In this document: positions 25,085 to 33,681 of the stretch, piece after piece
Layout of the letters: each line of letters starts with the position of its first letter
How positions within the stretch are numbered: the first letter of the stretch is position 1
Assembly (NCBI RefSeq): GCF_009764685.1
Contig: NZ_VHLM01000084.1
Span: 1-64,000 of the forward strand
Direction of reading: 5' to 3'
DNA from: Flavobacterium sp. I-STPP5a
GTDB taxonomy: Bacteria; Bacteroidota; Bacteroidia; Flavobacteriales; Flavobacteriaceae
DNA: 64,000 nt
Made by a program: the position numbers and the translations under genes
Notes under the pieces: model-generated
Seen by the model: the letters and a program-made list of their open reading frames with translations, nothing else
What the model was told of the DNA's origin: nothing
Databases searched by the model: none

Positions 25085-27706
25085 ATGGAAAAGGATTTAT
25101 CCAAAATTAAAAAAATTATTTACCTCTGTAATGGTACTTCATGTACAAACAAAGGCGCTGAAGAAAACATTACTGCCCTCCGTAATTCTCTAACTGAACG
25201 AGAATTAAATGACGAAATTCACACCATAAGGACTAAATGCAGTGGTTTTTGTAAACAAGGCCCAATCATAAGCATTCAGCCAGAAAACACGTGGTACAAA
25301 GAAATGAATGTAACCACATCAAATGCTGTAGTTGCTACTCATATTTTAGAAAACACAATTCTCGAAGACCAATTGTTGTTTTCTTCGAGTAATAACGCCG
25401 AGACCTTTAAACCTCAAAAAAGAAAGAAAAACTTCTTTACAAAGTATTTTTCATTCAAACTTTTTTTTTTGCTGTTAATATCTTTTTTTAAAACGCAAGC
25501 ACAAACTAACCTTAGTGGTTTTATTACAGATGCCAACAATCACAGTAAAATTGAGGGCGCAGCCATTCAGATAAAAGAATCTAGCGAGAACACTATTTCT
25601 ATTGATCAAGGGGCATATAAGCTACCATCTGTTTCAGAAGGAATAAAAACAATTATTGTTTCTTGTGAAGGTTACAATACGTTTAGTCTAAAAATAAATT
25701 TAAAAAAAGACGAACAAAAGAAGCTCAATATTGCCTTGCAAAGTAATGCAATGAACTTGGCCGAAGTTACTATTTCAACTTCACTAGACCGAAAACAACT
25801 AAACAAAATAGATCAGTTAAGCCTGCAACTGCAACCCATAAAATCAGCTCAAGATTTGTTGCGTGCCGTTCCCGGATTGTTTATTGCACAACATGCAGGT
25901 GGAGGAAAAGCCGAGCAAATTTTTATTAGGGGGACAGACAACGATCACGGAACTGATTTTAACATTCAAATGGATGGAACTCCGGTAAACATGCCTTCGC
26001 ACGCACACGGACAAGGCTATGCCGACATGCATTTTATGATTCCAGAAATAATTGGTTCTGCTAACTTTTACAAAGGACCTTATGAGGCAAAACTGGGAGA
26101 TTTTTCAGCCGCAGGTGCTGCCCAGTTTAACTCAAAATACCGTTTAGAAAAAAATGTTATCAAACTAGAATCTGGTATATTTAATACCCAAAGAATCTTA
26201 GCTATGGTTCAGCTTTTAGATCAAAAACATTTGGTTTCAAAATGGAAAGACAATGCGTATGTGGCTACTGAGTACAACTATACCGATGGCTTTTTTGATA
26301 GTAAATTAAAATTCAAACGTTTTAATGTTTTCGGGAAATACAATGCACAACTATCCGATAAAACAACGGCTACACTCTCAGGCTCTTATTTTAATAGCAC
26401 CTGGAACGCTTCGGGACAATTGCCATTGAGAGCTGTAGAGGATGGATCTATTTCTAGATACGGCTCTATAGACGATTCCGAAGGCGGAATTGCGTCAAGA
26501 CTAAACGCAAACTTAGTCATTGAAACCAAATTTAGCGATGCTGCATCCTGGAGAAATCAATTGTATTATTCTAAAAACATCTTCGATTTGTTTTCTAATT
26601 TTACTTTTTTCATGAACGATCCCATCAATGGAGATGAGATATTACAATGGGAAAAACGAGATTTATTCGGTTTAAAAAGTACATATAACAGACTTGACAA
26701 CATTGGTTCTACAAAATTATCCTCTGAAATAGGATTGGTTACCCGTAGCGATATTTTTTCAATGGGCAGAAATCACGTATTGAGAAGGGAATTTCTAAAC
26801 ACCGAAGATCACAATAAAATACGTATTTCAAATTACAGTTTTTATATCGATGAAAATTGGCAGTTTGCACCCAAATGGGCTTTGACATTAGGTGCTAGGA
26901 ACGAAGTCTTCGATTTTTATTTGAATGATAAATTAGACGACTCCAATTCAGGACAAAAAACCGTGTATCGCTTTAACCCGAAAGCACAGTTAAACTTTAA
27001 TGCAACATCAAACTTCACTGTTTTTGCCAAATGGGGAGTTGGACTTCACTCCAATTACGCTCAAACCGCAGTGAGCAAAGACCCAACAGCCGGAAATCCT
27101 GTACCACTATCCGAAGGTGCTGATTTGGGTTTTATAATGAAATTGCATAAAAAATCAATCTTCAATTTCACAGCATGGCGCCTTGATACAGGATCTGAAT
27201 TTAAATTTGTATCTGATGATGGTAGCTTTGAAAACTTGGGACCAACGAGAAAATATGGTTTTGATGCGGCAATCAAAATTCAATTTACAGATTACTTGTG
27301 GGCAGATAGCAATTTGAATTACGCCTACAGCATTTTGAAAGACGCAAAAAAAGGCGAAAACTTTGCACCATTAGCTCCTAGATGGAACTCTACAGGCGGA
27401 TTGACTCTGAAATTAGAAAACGGAATTAATGCTAGTTTGCGGTACCGTTTTATGGGAGAACGTCCTGCTATCGAAGATGGATCAGTATTTTCTGCACCTT
27501 ATACCATCGCAGATGCAATTATCCGATACACCAAACCCCGATATGAAGTATCTCTTTCTGCCGAAAACATTTTCAATGTAGCATGGGCAGAAGCCCAGTT
27601 TTATGATGAATCTCAATTAAAAAATGAAACCGCTCCCGTAATGGATTTTCACAACACTCCGGGGACTCCTTTCTTTATCAAGGCGAGTGTTTCTTATTTC
27701 TTTTAA
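25085..27706 (+). CDS. [2Fe-2S] ferredoxin domain fused to a TonB-dependent receptor
   Basis: One 873-codon frame. Residues 1-100 are a thioredoxin-like [2Fe-2S] ferredoxin with Cys15, Cys20, Cys52 and Cys56, a cytosolic-type domain. Residues 112-142 look like a signal peptide (basic KRKK, hydrophobic core, QAQ cleavage site). Then come a carboxypeptidase-regulatory-like beta domain (about 143-215), a His-rich plug (HAGGGKAEQIFIRG, NMPSHAHGQGYADMHF) and a 22-strand-type barrel ending in an aromatic residue (SYFF). No ATG lies between about 25323 and 25530, so a separate receptor would have to start at TTG 25373 or 25376. A T10 run lies inside the signal-peptide part (25461-25470). The next gene is a NiCoT-like permease, suggesting uptake of cobalt or a corrinoid. 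Confidence 0.85.
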   Translation: MEKDLSKIKKIIYLCNGTSCTNKGAEENITALRNSLTERELNDEIHTIRTKCSGFCKQGPIISIQPENTWYKEMNVTTSNAVVATHILENTILEDQLLFSSSNNAETFKPQKRKKNFFTKYFSFKLFFLLLISFFKTQAQTNLSGFITDANNHSKIEGAAIQIKESSENTISIDQGAYKLPSVSEGIKTIIVSCEGYNTFSLKINLKKDEQKKLNIALQSNAMNLAEVTISTSLDRKQLNKIDQLSLQLQPIKSAQDLLRAVPGLFIAQHAGGGKAEQIFIRGTDNDHGTDFNIQMDGTPVNMPSHAHGQGYADMHFMIPEIIGSANFYKGPYEAKLGDFSAAGAAQFNSKYRLEKNVIKLESGIFNTQRILAMVQLLDQKHLVSKWKDNAYVATEYNYTDGFFDSKLKFKRFNVFGKYNAQLSDKTTATLSGSYFNSTWNASGQLPLRAVEDGSISRYGSIDDSEGGIASRLNANLVIETKFSDAASWRNQLYYSKNIFDLFSNFTFFMNDPINGDEILQWEKRDLFGLKSTYNRLDNIGSTKLSSEIGLVTRSDIFSMGRNHVLRREFLNTEDHNKIRISNYSFYIDENWQFAPKWALTLGARNEVFDFYLNDKLDDSNSGQKTVYRFNPKAQLNFNATSNFTVFAKWGVGLHSNYAQTAVSKDPTAGNPVPLSEGADLGFIMKLHKKSIFNFTAWRLDTGSEFKFVSDDGSFENLGPTRKYGFDAAIKIQFTDYLWADSNLNYAYSILKDAKKGENFAPLAPRWNSTGGLTLKLENGINASLRYRFMGERPAIEDGSVFSAPYTIADAIIRYTKPRYEVSLSAENIFNVAWAEAQFYDESQLKNETAPVMDFHNTPGTPFFIKASVSYFF

Positions 27707-27725
27707 CATAAAGACTATCCCAAAA

Positions 27726-28523
27726 ATGGAACTTCTAAATAACAATTTATCTGCATTGCTCATTTTATTTATTTTAGGTTTGCGTCACGGTTTAGATCCG
27801 GATCACATTACGGTAATAGACAATTATACCTATCGTTTGCATGAAAATAAAAACACTTGGTCAAGATGGGTTGGAACATTATTTACTTTCGGCCACGGTG
27901 TGATGGTTACCCTAATTGCATTAACGCTTAGCTACCTTAAAAATCAATTTGAAGTTCCTTCTTGGGTTGATTTTTTACTTAATTGGGTACCTATGACTTT
28001 ACTATTCATAATGGGAATTGGAAACATCATTTCTTTATCGCAAGCTAAAAATGGTAATTCCTTGAGTATCAAAAAACACCTCATCCCTAAATTTTTAGAC
28101 CAAAATTTAAACCCATTTACGGTATTCTTAACGGGGCTTATTTTCGGATTTATCTTTGATACTTCTTCTCAAATTGCCGCTTTTGGGTTAGCAGTTTCGG
28201 GAACACATCATTGGTTATTTTCGGTTATCGGTGGCCTTGTTTTCTCTATCGGATTAATATTTACAGGAACCATCGACTCGTTTTTATTAAGTAAACTGTT
28301 AAAAACATTCGACCAAACCAAAATTCAAAAGCACCGCTTTAAGTTAAATATACTAATTACGGTAATGTGTTTCATTATACCTTTTTATAAAATAGGAACC
28401 GTATTTAAACCCAATTTAGAACTTAACGATTTTCAAAATAACTTAGTAGGACTAGGATTTCTTGGGACAATTCTTTTCCTCTATTTCGATTTGTATCTGC
28501 GTTCTAGAACAAAAGCTATCTAA
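27726..28523 (+). CDS. NiCoT-like nickel/cobalt permease
   Basis: A 265-residue membrane protein with the metal-binding helix GLRHGLDPDHITVIDNYT, equivalent to the RHAxDADHI signature of NiCoT transporters. About seven to eight hydrophobic helices follow, including FGHGVMVTLIAL and IFGFIFDTSSQIA. The ATG at 27726 is chosen because it places the metal motif at residue 22; the frame overlaps the receptor end if started at 27687. Context in a cobalamin operon makes Co2+ the likely substrate. Confidence 0.85.
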   Translation: MELLNNNLSALLILFILGLRHGLDPDHITVIDNYTYRLHENKNTWSRWVGTLFTFGHGVMVTLIALTLSYLKNQFEVPSWVDFLLNWVPMTLLFIMGIGNIISLSQAKNGNSLSIKKHLIPKFLDQNLNPFTVFLTGLIFGFIFDTSSQIAAFGLAVSGTHHWLFSVIGGLVFSIGLIFTGTIDSFLLSKLLKTFDQTKIQKHRFKLNILITVMCFIIPFYKIGTVFKPNLELNDFQNNLVGLGFLGTILFLYFDLYLRSRTKAI

Positions 28524-29353
28524 TGAAAAACAATAAAATAAGTATTCTGGGTTGTGGATGGTTAGGATTGCCTTTGGCTGAAACTCTGATTCAAAAAGGG
28601 TATTCTATTAAGGGATCCACTACCGATTTAGATAAAATTGCGCTCTTAAAAGACAAAGGTATTTTGCCTTATCAAATAACTATAAGCGACACTGAGATTC
28701 AAACAGATGATATTGCTGACTTTTTAGATTCGGATATTTTAATTATTAATTTTCCACCAAAAAGAAGACCTGATATTGTAGCGTTCCATACACGTCAATT
28801 CAAACTTTTAATTCCAAAATTAATTGAAAGCCGAATTAAGCAAGTATTGTTTGTTAGCTCAACATCAGTCTATCCTGATACGAATGAAACCGTTACTGAA
28901 AGTGAAACTAGAATTCCAGAAAAGGAAAGCGGAAAAGCGTTGTTAATTGTAGAAAAAATGCTTTTAGAACAGAAACATTTCAGTACAACTATTCTTCGTT
29001 TTTCTGGATTAATAGGCTACGATAGAATGCCAGGGCGTTTTTTGGCAGGAAAAAAGGACGTGCAAAATGGCGAAGCCCCTATAAACGTGATTCATCAAGA
29101 CGATTGTATTGCGATTATAGATAGCATTCTAAAAAAAGAAATCTGGGGAGAAATATTCAATGCCAGTACCGATATTCATCCTAAACGTAGGGAGTATTAT
29201 GAACTGGCAGCTGAAAAAATTGGTCTTGAAAAACCAACATTTGCCCCATCAGAAAATTTATGCTATAAAATAATAAATTCAGATAAACTAAAAACAAAAT
29301 TGGACTACCAGTTTAAGTATCCAAATCCGCTGGATTTGTTAAATGCAGAATAA
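28523..29353 (+). CDS. NAD(P)-binding SDR/epimerase-like protein
   Basis: A 276-residue Rossmann-fold protein with the nucleotide motif GCGWLGLPLAETL at residues 9-21. SSTSVYPD and LRFSGLIGYDRMPGRFLAGK are in the style of extended SDR proteins (YeeZ-like). A catalytic YxxxK is not evident. It overlaps the permease by one base (TAATG). Its role in corrin synthesis is unknown; such genes are seen in Bacteroidota cobalamin loci as I recall, but I assign no reaction. Confidence 0.7.
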   Translation: MKNNKISILGCGWLGLPLAETLIQKGYSIKGSTTDLDKIALLKDKGILPYQITISDTEIQTDDIADFLDSDILIINFPPKRRPDIVAFHTRQFKLLIPKLIESRIKQVLFVSSTSVYPDTNETVTESETRIPEKESGKALLIVEKMLLEQKHFSTTILRFSGLIGYDRMPGRFLAGKKDVQNGEAPINVIHQDDCIAIIDSILKKEIWGEIFNASTDIHPKRREYYELAAEKIGLEKPTFAPSENLCYKIINSDKLKTKLDYQFKYPNPLDLLNAE

Positions 29354-29356
29354 AGT

Positions 29357-29464
29357 ATGAAAATCGCCAGAACAATTGCGCTCTCTATCACACATAGCAG
29401 TTATGGAGACCCGCGCGAGAACAAACTGGCTAATCATACCATATTCCAACAAAAACAATATTAG
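29357..29464 (+). CDS. Possible 35-residue small protein
   Basis: An ATG frame, starting 3 bases after the SDR gene stop and ending 6 bases before cobA, encodes a 35-residue peptide (MKIARTIALSITHSSYGDPR at its start). Its reading frame is open throughout and its composition is not that of the AT-rich gaps. I recognise no family. It could be a small gene or the remnant of a deleted operon member. Confidence 0.25.
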   Translation: MKIARTIALSITHSSYGDPRENKLANHTIFQQKQY

Positions 29465-29470
29465 CTACAC

Positions 29471-30259
29471 ATGAATATAAAAGACCCCAAAATAATTAAT
29501 ATCAGTATTGTTGGTTCAGGGCCAGGTGATCCAGAATTGCTTACTGTGAAAGCGGTTAAGCGAATTCAGAATGCCGATATTATCTTGCATGACAATTTAA
29601 TTTCTGATGAAATTTTGAATTTGGCTTCCGCCAATGCTCAAAAAATATATGTAGGTAGAAAATTTGGAGACATAGTAGATTCGATGACACGTCAAGACAC
29701 TATACACGATTTGTTTCTTAAATACGTGCACCAAAACAAAAAAATTGTTCGCCTAAAATCAGGGGATTCGTTTATTTTTGGGAGAGTAGCCGAAGAGATT
29801 CGCTTTTTAACGGATCACAATATTGATTTTGAAGTTATTCCGGGAATTACAGCAGGAATGGCTGCAGCCAACTCCCAACATATTCCTCTTACCGAACGTA
29901 ATAAAACCAATTCAGTCCTATTTTGTACTGGTCATACCGCAACGTACGACTTTGAACAGTTGGACGCATTGGCAAATATGCTTAAAACAGGTACTACGCT
30001 CATTATGTACATGGGCTACAAAAATTTGAATGAAGTAATCGGTACTTTTAAAAGAATTACACCTGATGAAACATTATATATTTCGGCAATTTCGAAAGTA
30101 TCACAAGCTGATGAAACAATTTTTACCGGTACTTTAGAAGAGATGGAGGACAAACTTAAACTAGAAACAATTCCAATGCCCGTTGTTTTTATAGTAGGAA
30201 AACATGCATTTCCAATTGATACTAATATAACTAAAATTTTAGAAGAGAATGAATACTAA
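29471..30259 (+). CDS. cobA: Uroporphyrinogen-III C-methyltransferase
   Basis: A 262-residue SAM-dependent methyltransferase that makes precorrin-2 from uroporphyrinogen III, the entry to the corrin branch. Motifs are GSGPGDPELLTVKAVK near the start, VRLKSGDSFIFGR, PGITAGMAAA and ATYDFEQ; all are standard for SUMT. It is not fused to HemD or to a CysG-type dehydrogenase. It overlaps cbiX by 11 bases. Confidence 0.95.
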   Translation: MNIKDPKIINISIVGSGPGDPELLTVKAVKRIQNADIILHDNLISDEILNLASANAQKIYVGRKFGDIVDSMTRQDTIHDLFLKYVHQNKKIVRLKSGDSFIFGRVAEEIRFLTDHNIDFEVIPGITAGMAAANSQHIPLTERNKTNSVLFCTGHTATYDFEQLDALANMLKTGTTLIMYMGYKNLNEVIGTFKRITPDETLYISAISKVSQADETIFTGTLEEMEDKLKLETIPMPVVFIVGKHAFPIDTNITKILEENEY

Positions 30260-31187
30260 AAAAGGAATTTTAATTTGTGGACATGGAAGCAGAGATCCAG
30301 AAGGTGTTACTGGATTCAAGGAATTAGTACGTCTCTTAAAAATACGTTATCCCAATTATGAAGTTGATTATGGTTTTCTTGAATTTTCTCATCCCGTTTA
30401 TGCAGCTGCAGTAGAGCGTTTGTATACTAATGGAATCCGCGAAATTATTGCTATTCCTGCCATTCTTTTTGCTGGCGGACATGCCAAGAATGACATTCCA
30501 TACGAAATGAATGCGCTTCAAAGTCAATATCCAGATTTAAAGATTACTTTGGGAAAACACTTTGGCATCACGCCATCCATATTACAGCTTTCTAAAAAAC
30601 TGATAGAAGCAACTGAATCTAGACTAACGTCATTAGACCGAAAAGAAACTTGTTTATTAGTTGTCGGTCGTGGCACCTCCGATCCTGATGCCAATTCAGA
30701 CATTGCAAAAATGGCTCGAATGCTTTGGGAAGGAATGGGTTTTGGTTTTGCAACTACAACCTATATTGGAGTTACTCAACCAATATTAAAAGATACGTTA
30801 CCATTAGTGAACAAACTGCCCTATAAACGAGTAGTGGTATTGCCTGTATTTTTATTTACAGGTGTTTTACTAAAGAAAATATATACTCAAGTTGAAGATT
30901 TTGCGAGCAACTCTGATACTGAATTTTGTTATACCGCTTCTTTTGAATGTGACGAACTGCTACTACAAACCATTGACGATCGTATTGCCGAAGTAGAGCA
31001 AGGCAATCCCAATATGAATTGCCAATTATGCAAATACCGTACACAAATCATTGGTTTTGAAAACGAAGTAGGCAAAGAACAAAAAGGACATCACTTGGCG
31101 GTAAAAGGAATTTTATTTGAAGAAGAAGAAAAAATAGCAGTCAAAAAAACACCTTTTTCAGGTTTAAGAAAACTATTAGGAATATAA
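30249..31187 (+). CDS. cbiX: Sirohydrochlorin cobaltochelatase, long form
   Basis: A 312-residue CbiX with two related halves. GILICGHGSRDPEGVTGF opens the first half and LLVVGRGTSDPDANSDI the second, as expected for the long form. The C-terminal MxCxxC motif (Met256, Cys258, Cys261 in NMNCQLCKYR) is the one linked to an iron-sulfur cluster in the Bacillus megaterium enzyme. It inserts Co2+ early, which marks the cobalt-early route. Start overlaps cobA; cbiL follows 3 bases after. Confidence 0.92.
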   Translation: MNTKKGILICGHGSRDPEGVTGFKELVRLLKIRYPNYEVDYGFLEFSHPVYAAAVERLYTNGIREIIAIPAILFAGGHAKNDIPYEMNALQSQYPDLKITLGKHFGITPSILQLSKKLIEATESRLTSLDRKETCLLVVGRGTSDPDANSDIAKMARMLWEGMGFGFATTTYIGVTQPILKDTLPLVNKLPYKRVVVLPVFLFTGVLLKKIYTQVEDFASNSDTEFCYTASFECDELLLQTIDDRIAEVEQGNPNMNCQLCKYRTQIIGFENEVGKEQKGHHLAVKGILFEEEEKIAVKKTPFSGLRKLLGI

Positions 31188-31190
31188 AAA

Positions 31191-31901
31191 ATGATAAAAA
31201 CAGGAAAAATATACGGTATCTCTTTAGGTCCTGGTGATCCAGATTTGATTACCATAAAAGGACTTAAAACACTCCAAAAATCGGATAAAGTATATTATCC
31301 TGGTTCCTTATTGCCTAATGGGAAAACAACCAGTTTCTCCTTGCCTATTTTGCAACACCACCAACTGGACGAAAAAAAATTAGTCGGAATGTTTCTCAAA
31401 ATGTCTGATGACAGAGCGCAAGCCGAAGCTACATATAGGGCCACTTTTCAATCTATGTTGGAAGATTATCATAACGGTTTAACAATTGTTTTTGTCAGCG
31501 AAGGAGACAGCTTGTTTTACAGCACTTTTGCGTATTTATTAGAACACATACAACAACACCAACTCGATGTCGAAATTATTGCTGGCGTTCCCTCCTTTAT
31601 ATTAGCAACGGCACAACACCAGTTACCATTAGCCATACTAAACGAGAAAATTGCCATCATACCAAGGGTCAAGAACAGTCAAGAACTAGAAACCACCTTA
31701 AACGATTTTGACACAGTAGTTTTAATAAAAATACGAAGTGTACTTAAAGATATTTTCCCTTTTTTGATAACAAGTGGACTGACAATTATGTATTGTGAAC
31801 GATTGGGAACAACACAACAATACATTACAACGAATATAGAAGACATTAAGAATAGAGAGATTCCTTATTTCTCTTTGTTAATTATAAAAAAGAAAAAATG
31901 A
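31191..31901 (+). CDS. cbiL: (Cobalt-)precorrin-2 C20-methyltransferase
   Basis: A 236-residue tetrapyrrole methylase. The SAM-binding start is GISLGPGDPDLITIKGLK; VSEGDSLFYSTFAYLLEHI and IAGVPSFILATA fit the CbiL/CobI group. It adds the C20 methyl group. The stop overlaps the ATG of cbiH-cbiC by four bases (ATGA), so they are translationally coupled. Confidence 0.9.
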   Translation: MIKTGKIYGISLGPGDPDLITIKGLKTLQKSDKVYYPGSLLPNGKTTSFSLPILQHHQLDEKKLVGMFLKMSDDRAQAEATYRATFQSMLEDYHNGLTIVFVSEGDSLFYSTFAYLLEHIQQHQLDVEIIAGVPSFILATAQHQLPLAILNEKIAIIPRVKNSQELETTLNDFDTVVLIKIRSVLKDIFPFLITSGLTIMYCERLGTTQQYITTNIEDIKNREIPYFSLLIIKKKK

Positions 31902-33244
31902 AACTAAGCGTAGTAGGAATAGGCCCCGGCGGACAAGAATATATTTTACCAATTGCACAATCGGTTTTGGCAGATGCCGATGTTGTAATTGGGTATCATT
32001 ATTATTTTCAATTTATAGAGCATTTGCTAAAAGAAAATTGCGAATGTATTGGAAAAGAATTAACCGAAGAAGAGGCACGAGCCGTCTTAGCAGTAAACCG
32101 TTGTGAAAAAGGCAAGCATATAGTAGTAATAAGCTCTGGAGATGCTGGCATTTATGCTATGGCATCCTTGGTCTACCAATATGCGAGCACCCAAACCGAT
32201 AAAGACATCGACTTACAAACCATTCCGGGAATAAGTGCTTTTATTGCTTCGGCTGGAAAATTGGGCGCACCGCTAGGACACGACTTTTGCTGTATCTCCC
32301 TATCCGATTTAATGACCCCTTGGACAACAATTGAGAAAAGAATTCACGCTGCAGCAACAGGGGATTTCGTTACTTCACTGTACAACCCAAGAAGTAAAAA
32401 ACGTTTTTGGCAGCTCAACCGACTCAAAGAAATTTTCTTAAAACACCGCAGTCCTACTACTCCAGTTGCAGTAATTCGTCAAGTTACACGTCCAGATGAG
32501 CACATCACTATTACCACTTTGGGCGAATTCGACACCGAAATTGTCGATATGTTTTCATTAGTTATGATTGGAAATTCACAAACCTATCAATTCAAAAATT
32601 TCCTCGTGACACCGCGTGGTTATTTGGCTCGAAAACCCCATACAGGACAGGAAATTCAAGACGAAAGCTTTCGCCAAATTGCCGAAAGTTTACAACGTAC
32701 CGACCTCCCAAGAGCAGACAAATGGGCAGTGATGCGCTGCGTACACACAACAGCCGATTTTGAATACGAAAATCTCTATTTATCGAGTAATAATGCCATC
32801 GAAAAATGGAATGATTACCTCATAAACGGAGGTACAATTATTACCGATGTCACGATGGTGCAATCTGGAATCACAAAAGAATTTACAGGAAAATACCAAA
32901 ACCAGGTACTTTGCTATCTGAATGATCCCGAAGCTACGGCACTAGCACAAAGCGAAAACATCACCCGTAGTCAAGCAGGAATCCGATTAGCATTGGCAAA
33001 ACATCCTAACGCTTTGTACGTGGTAGGTAATGCTCCCACTGCTCTATTCGAATTGTGTGAGCAAATAATAGACGAAAAATGCAAACCTGTTGGCGTGGTT
33101 GGTGCTCCCGTAGGATTTGTAAATGTTGTGGAATCTAAACTGAAATTACAGGCAATCACAAGTATTCCGTATGTTATTATCCGAGAACGTAAAGGAGGAA
33201 GTAATGTGGCAGCAAGTATTGTAAACGCAGCGTTTACATTATAA
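31898..33244 (+). CDS. cbiHC: Fusion of (cobalt-)precorrin-3B C17-methyltransferase and precorrin-8X methylmutase
   Basis: A 448-residue two-domain protein. Residues 1-240 are CbiH/CobJ (VVGIGPGGQEYILP, SSGDAGIYAMASLVY, SLYNPRSKKRFWQL), which methylates C17 and contracts the ring. Residues 255-448 are CbiC/CobH, which moves the C11 methyl to C12, with the catalytic-type His283 in CVHTTADFEYENLY and GAPVGFVNVVESK. In many bacteria these are separate genes. The domains are not neighbours in the pathway order, so the fusion probably aids co-expression rather than direct channelling. Confidence 0.93.
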   Translation: MKLSVVGIGPGGQEYILPIAQSVLADADVVIGYHYYFQFIEHLLKENCECIGKELTEEEARAVLAVNRCEKGKHIVVISSGDAGIYAMASLVYQYASTQTDKDIDLQTIPGISAFIASAGKLGAPLGHDFCCISLSDLMTPWTTIEKRIHAAATGDFVTSLYNPRSKKRFWQLNRLKEIFLKHRSPTTPVAVIRQVTRPDEHITITTLGEFDTEIVDMFSLVMIGNSQTYQFKNFLVTPRGYLARKPHTGQEIQDESFRQIAESLQRTDLPRADKWAVMRCVHTTADFEYENLYLSSNNAIEKWNDYLINGGTIITDVTMVQSGITKEFTGKYQNQVLCYLNDPEATALAQSENITRSQAGIRLALAKHPNALYVVGNAPTALFELCEQIIDEKCKPVGVVGAPVGFVNVVESKLKLQAITSIPYVIIRERKGGSNVAASIVNAAFTL

Positions 33245-33312
33245 TTAACAATGGATAATTAACAATGGATAATTAAAATGCATAATTGACAATTTAAAAT
33301 GGATAATTTTTA
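33245..33312. repeat. Tandem short repeats (AATTAACAATGGAT type)
   Basis: Four tandem variants of AATTAACAATGGAT fill the gap between cbiH-cbiC and the four-helix-bundle gene. Related AATTGTCAATT/ATTATCAATT units recur at 20185-20206, 33703-33740, 36772-36823, 39465-39510, 39563-39600, 42396-42463 and 46218-46249. Confidence 0.75.
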
Positions 33313-33325
33313 AATAATAATAATA

Positions 33326-33679
33326 ATGAGAGATAATGTAATCAAAACGAAATCATTCCTTTTTGCTCTAGAAATTATTAAAATCTCAAAAAGTTTAATG
33401 GAAAACAAAAGGGAGTATGTATTGTCAAAACAAGTCTTGCGTTCAGGTACATCTATAGGTGCTATGGTGCGAGAATCTGAGCATGCAGAATCTAAAAATG
33501 ATTTTATACATAAATTATCAATTGCGCTAAAAGAAGCCAATGAAACCGAATATTGGTTGTTATTGCTACGAGAATCCCAATACTTAACACCAGATGAAAC
33601 AGAAAACATATTAAAGTCAATTCTTGAAATTATAAAATTACTTACTTCTATTATAAAAACAAGTAAAACAAATCGGTAA
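33326..33679 (+). CDS. Four-helix-bundle protein (23S rRNA IVS-type)
   Basis: A 117-residue all-helical protein of the family first seen in 23S rRNA intervening sequences. The signature VLRSGTSIGAMVRESEHAES and the C-terminal KEANETEYWLLLLRES are typical. Function of the family is unknown. It interrupts the corrin-ring operon and is framed by the dispersed AATT-rich repeats on both sides, so it looks like a guest gene rather than a cobalamin gene. Start is ATG 33326; the next gene follows within 3 bases. Confidence 0.85.
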   Translation: MRDNVIKTKSFLFALEIIKISKSLMENKREYVLSKQVLRSGTSIGAMVRESEHAESKNDFIHKLSIALKEANETEYWLLLLRESQYLTPDETENILKSILEIIKLLTSIIKTSKTNR

Positions 33680-33681
33680 GT

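Noticed and set aside
33245-33312. AATT-rich tandem repeats as a replication origin or iterons
   Set aside because: The same units occur at many gene junctions in this locus and inside coding starts, with no dnaA/rep gene nearby.
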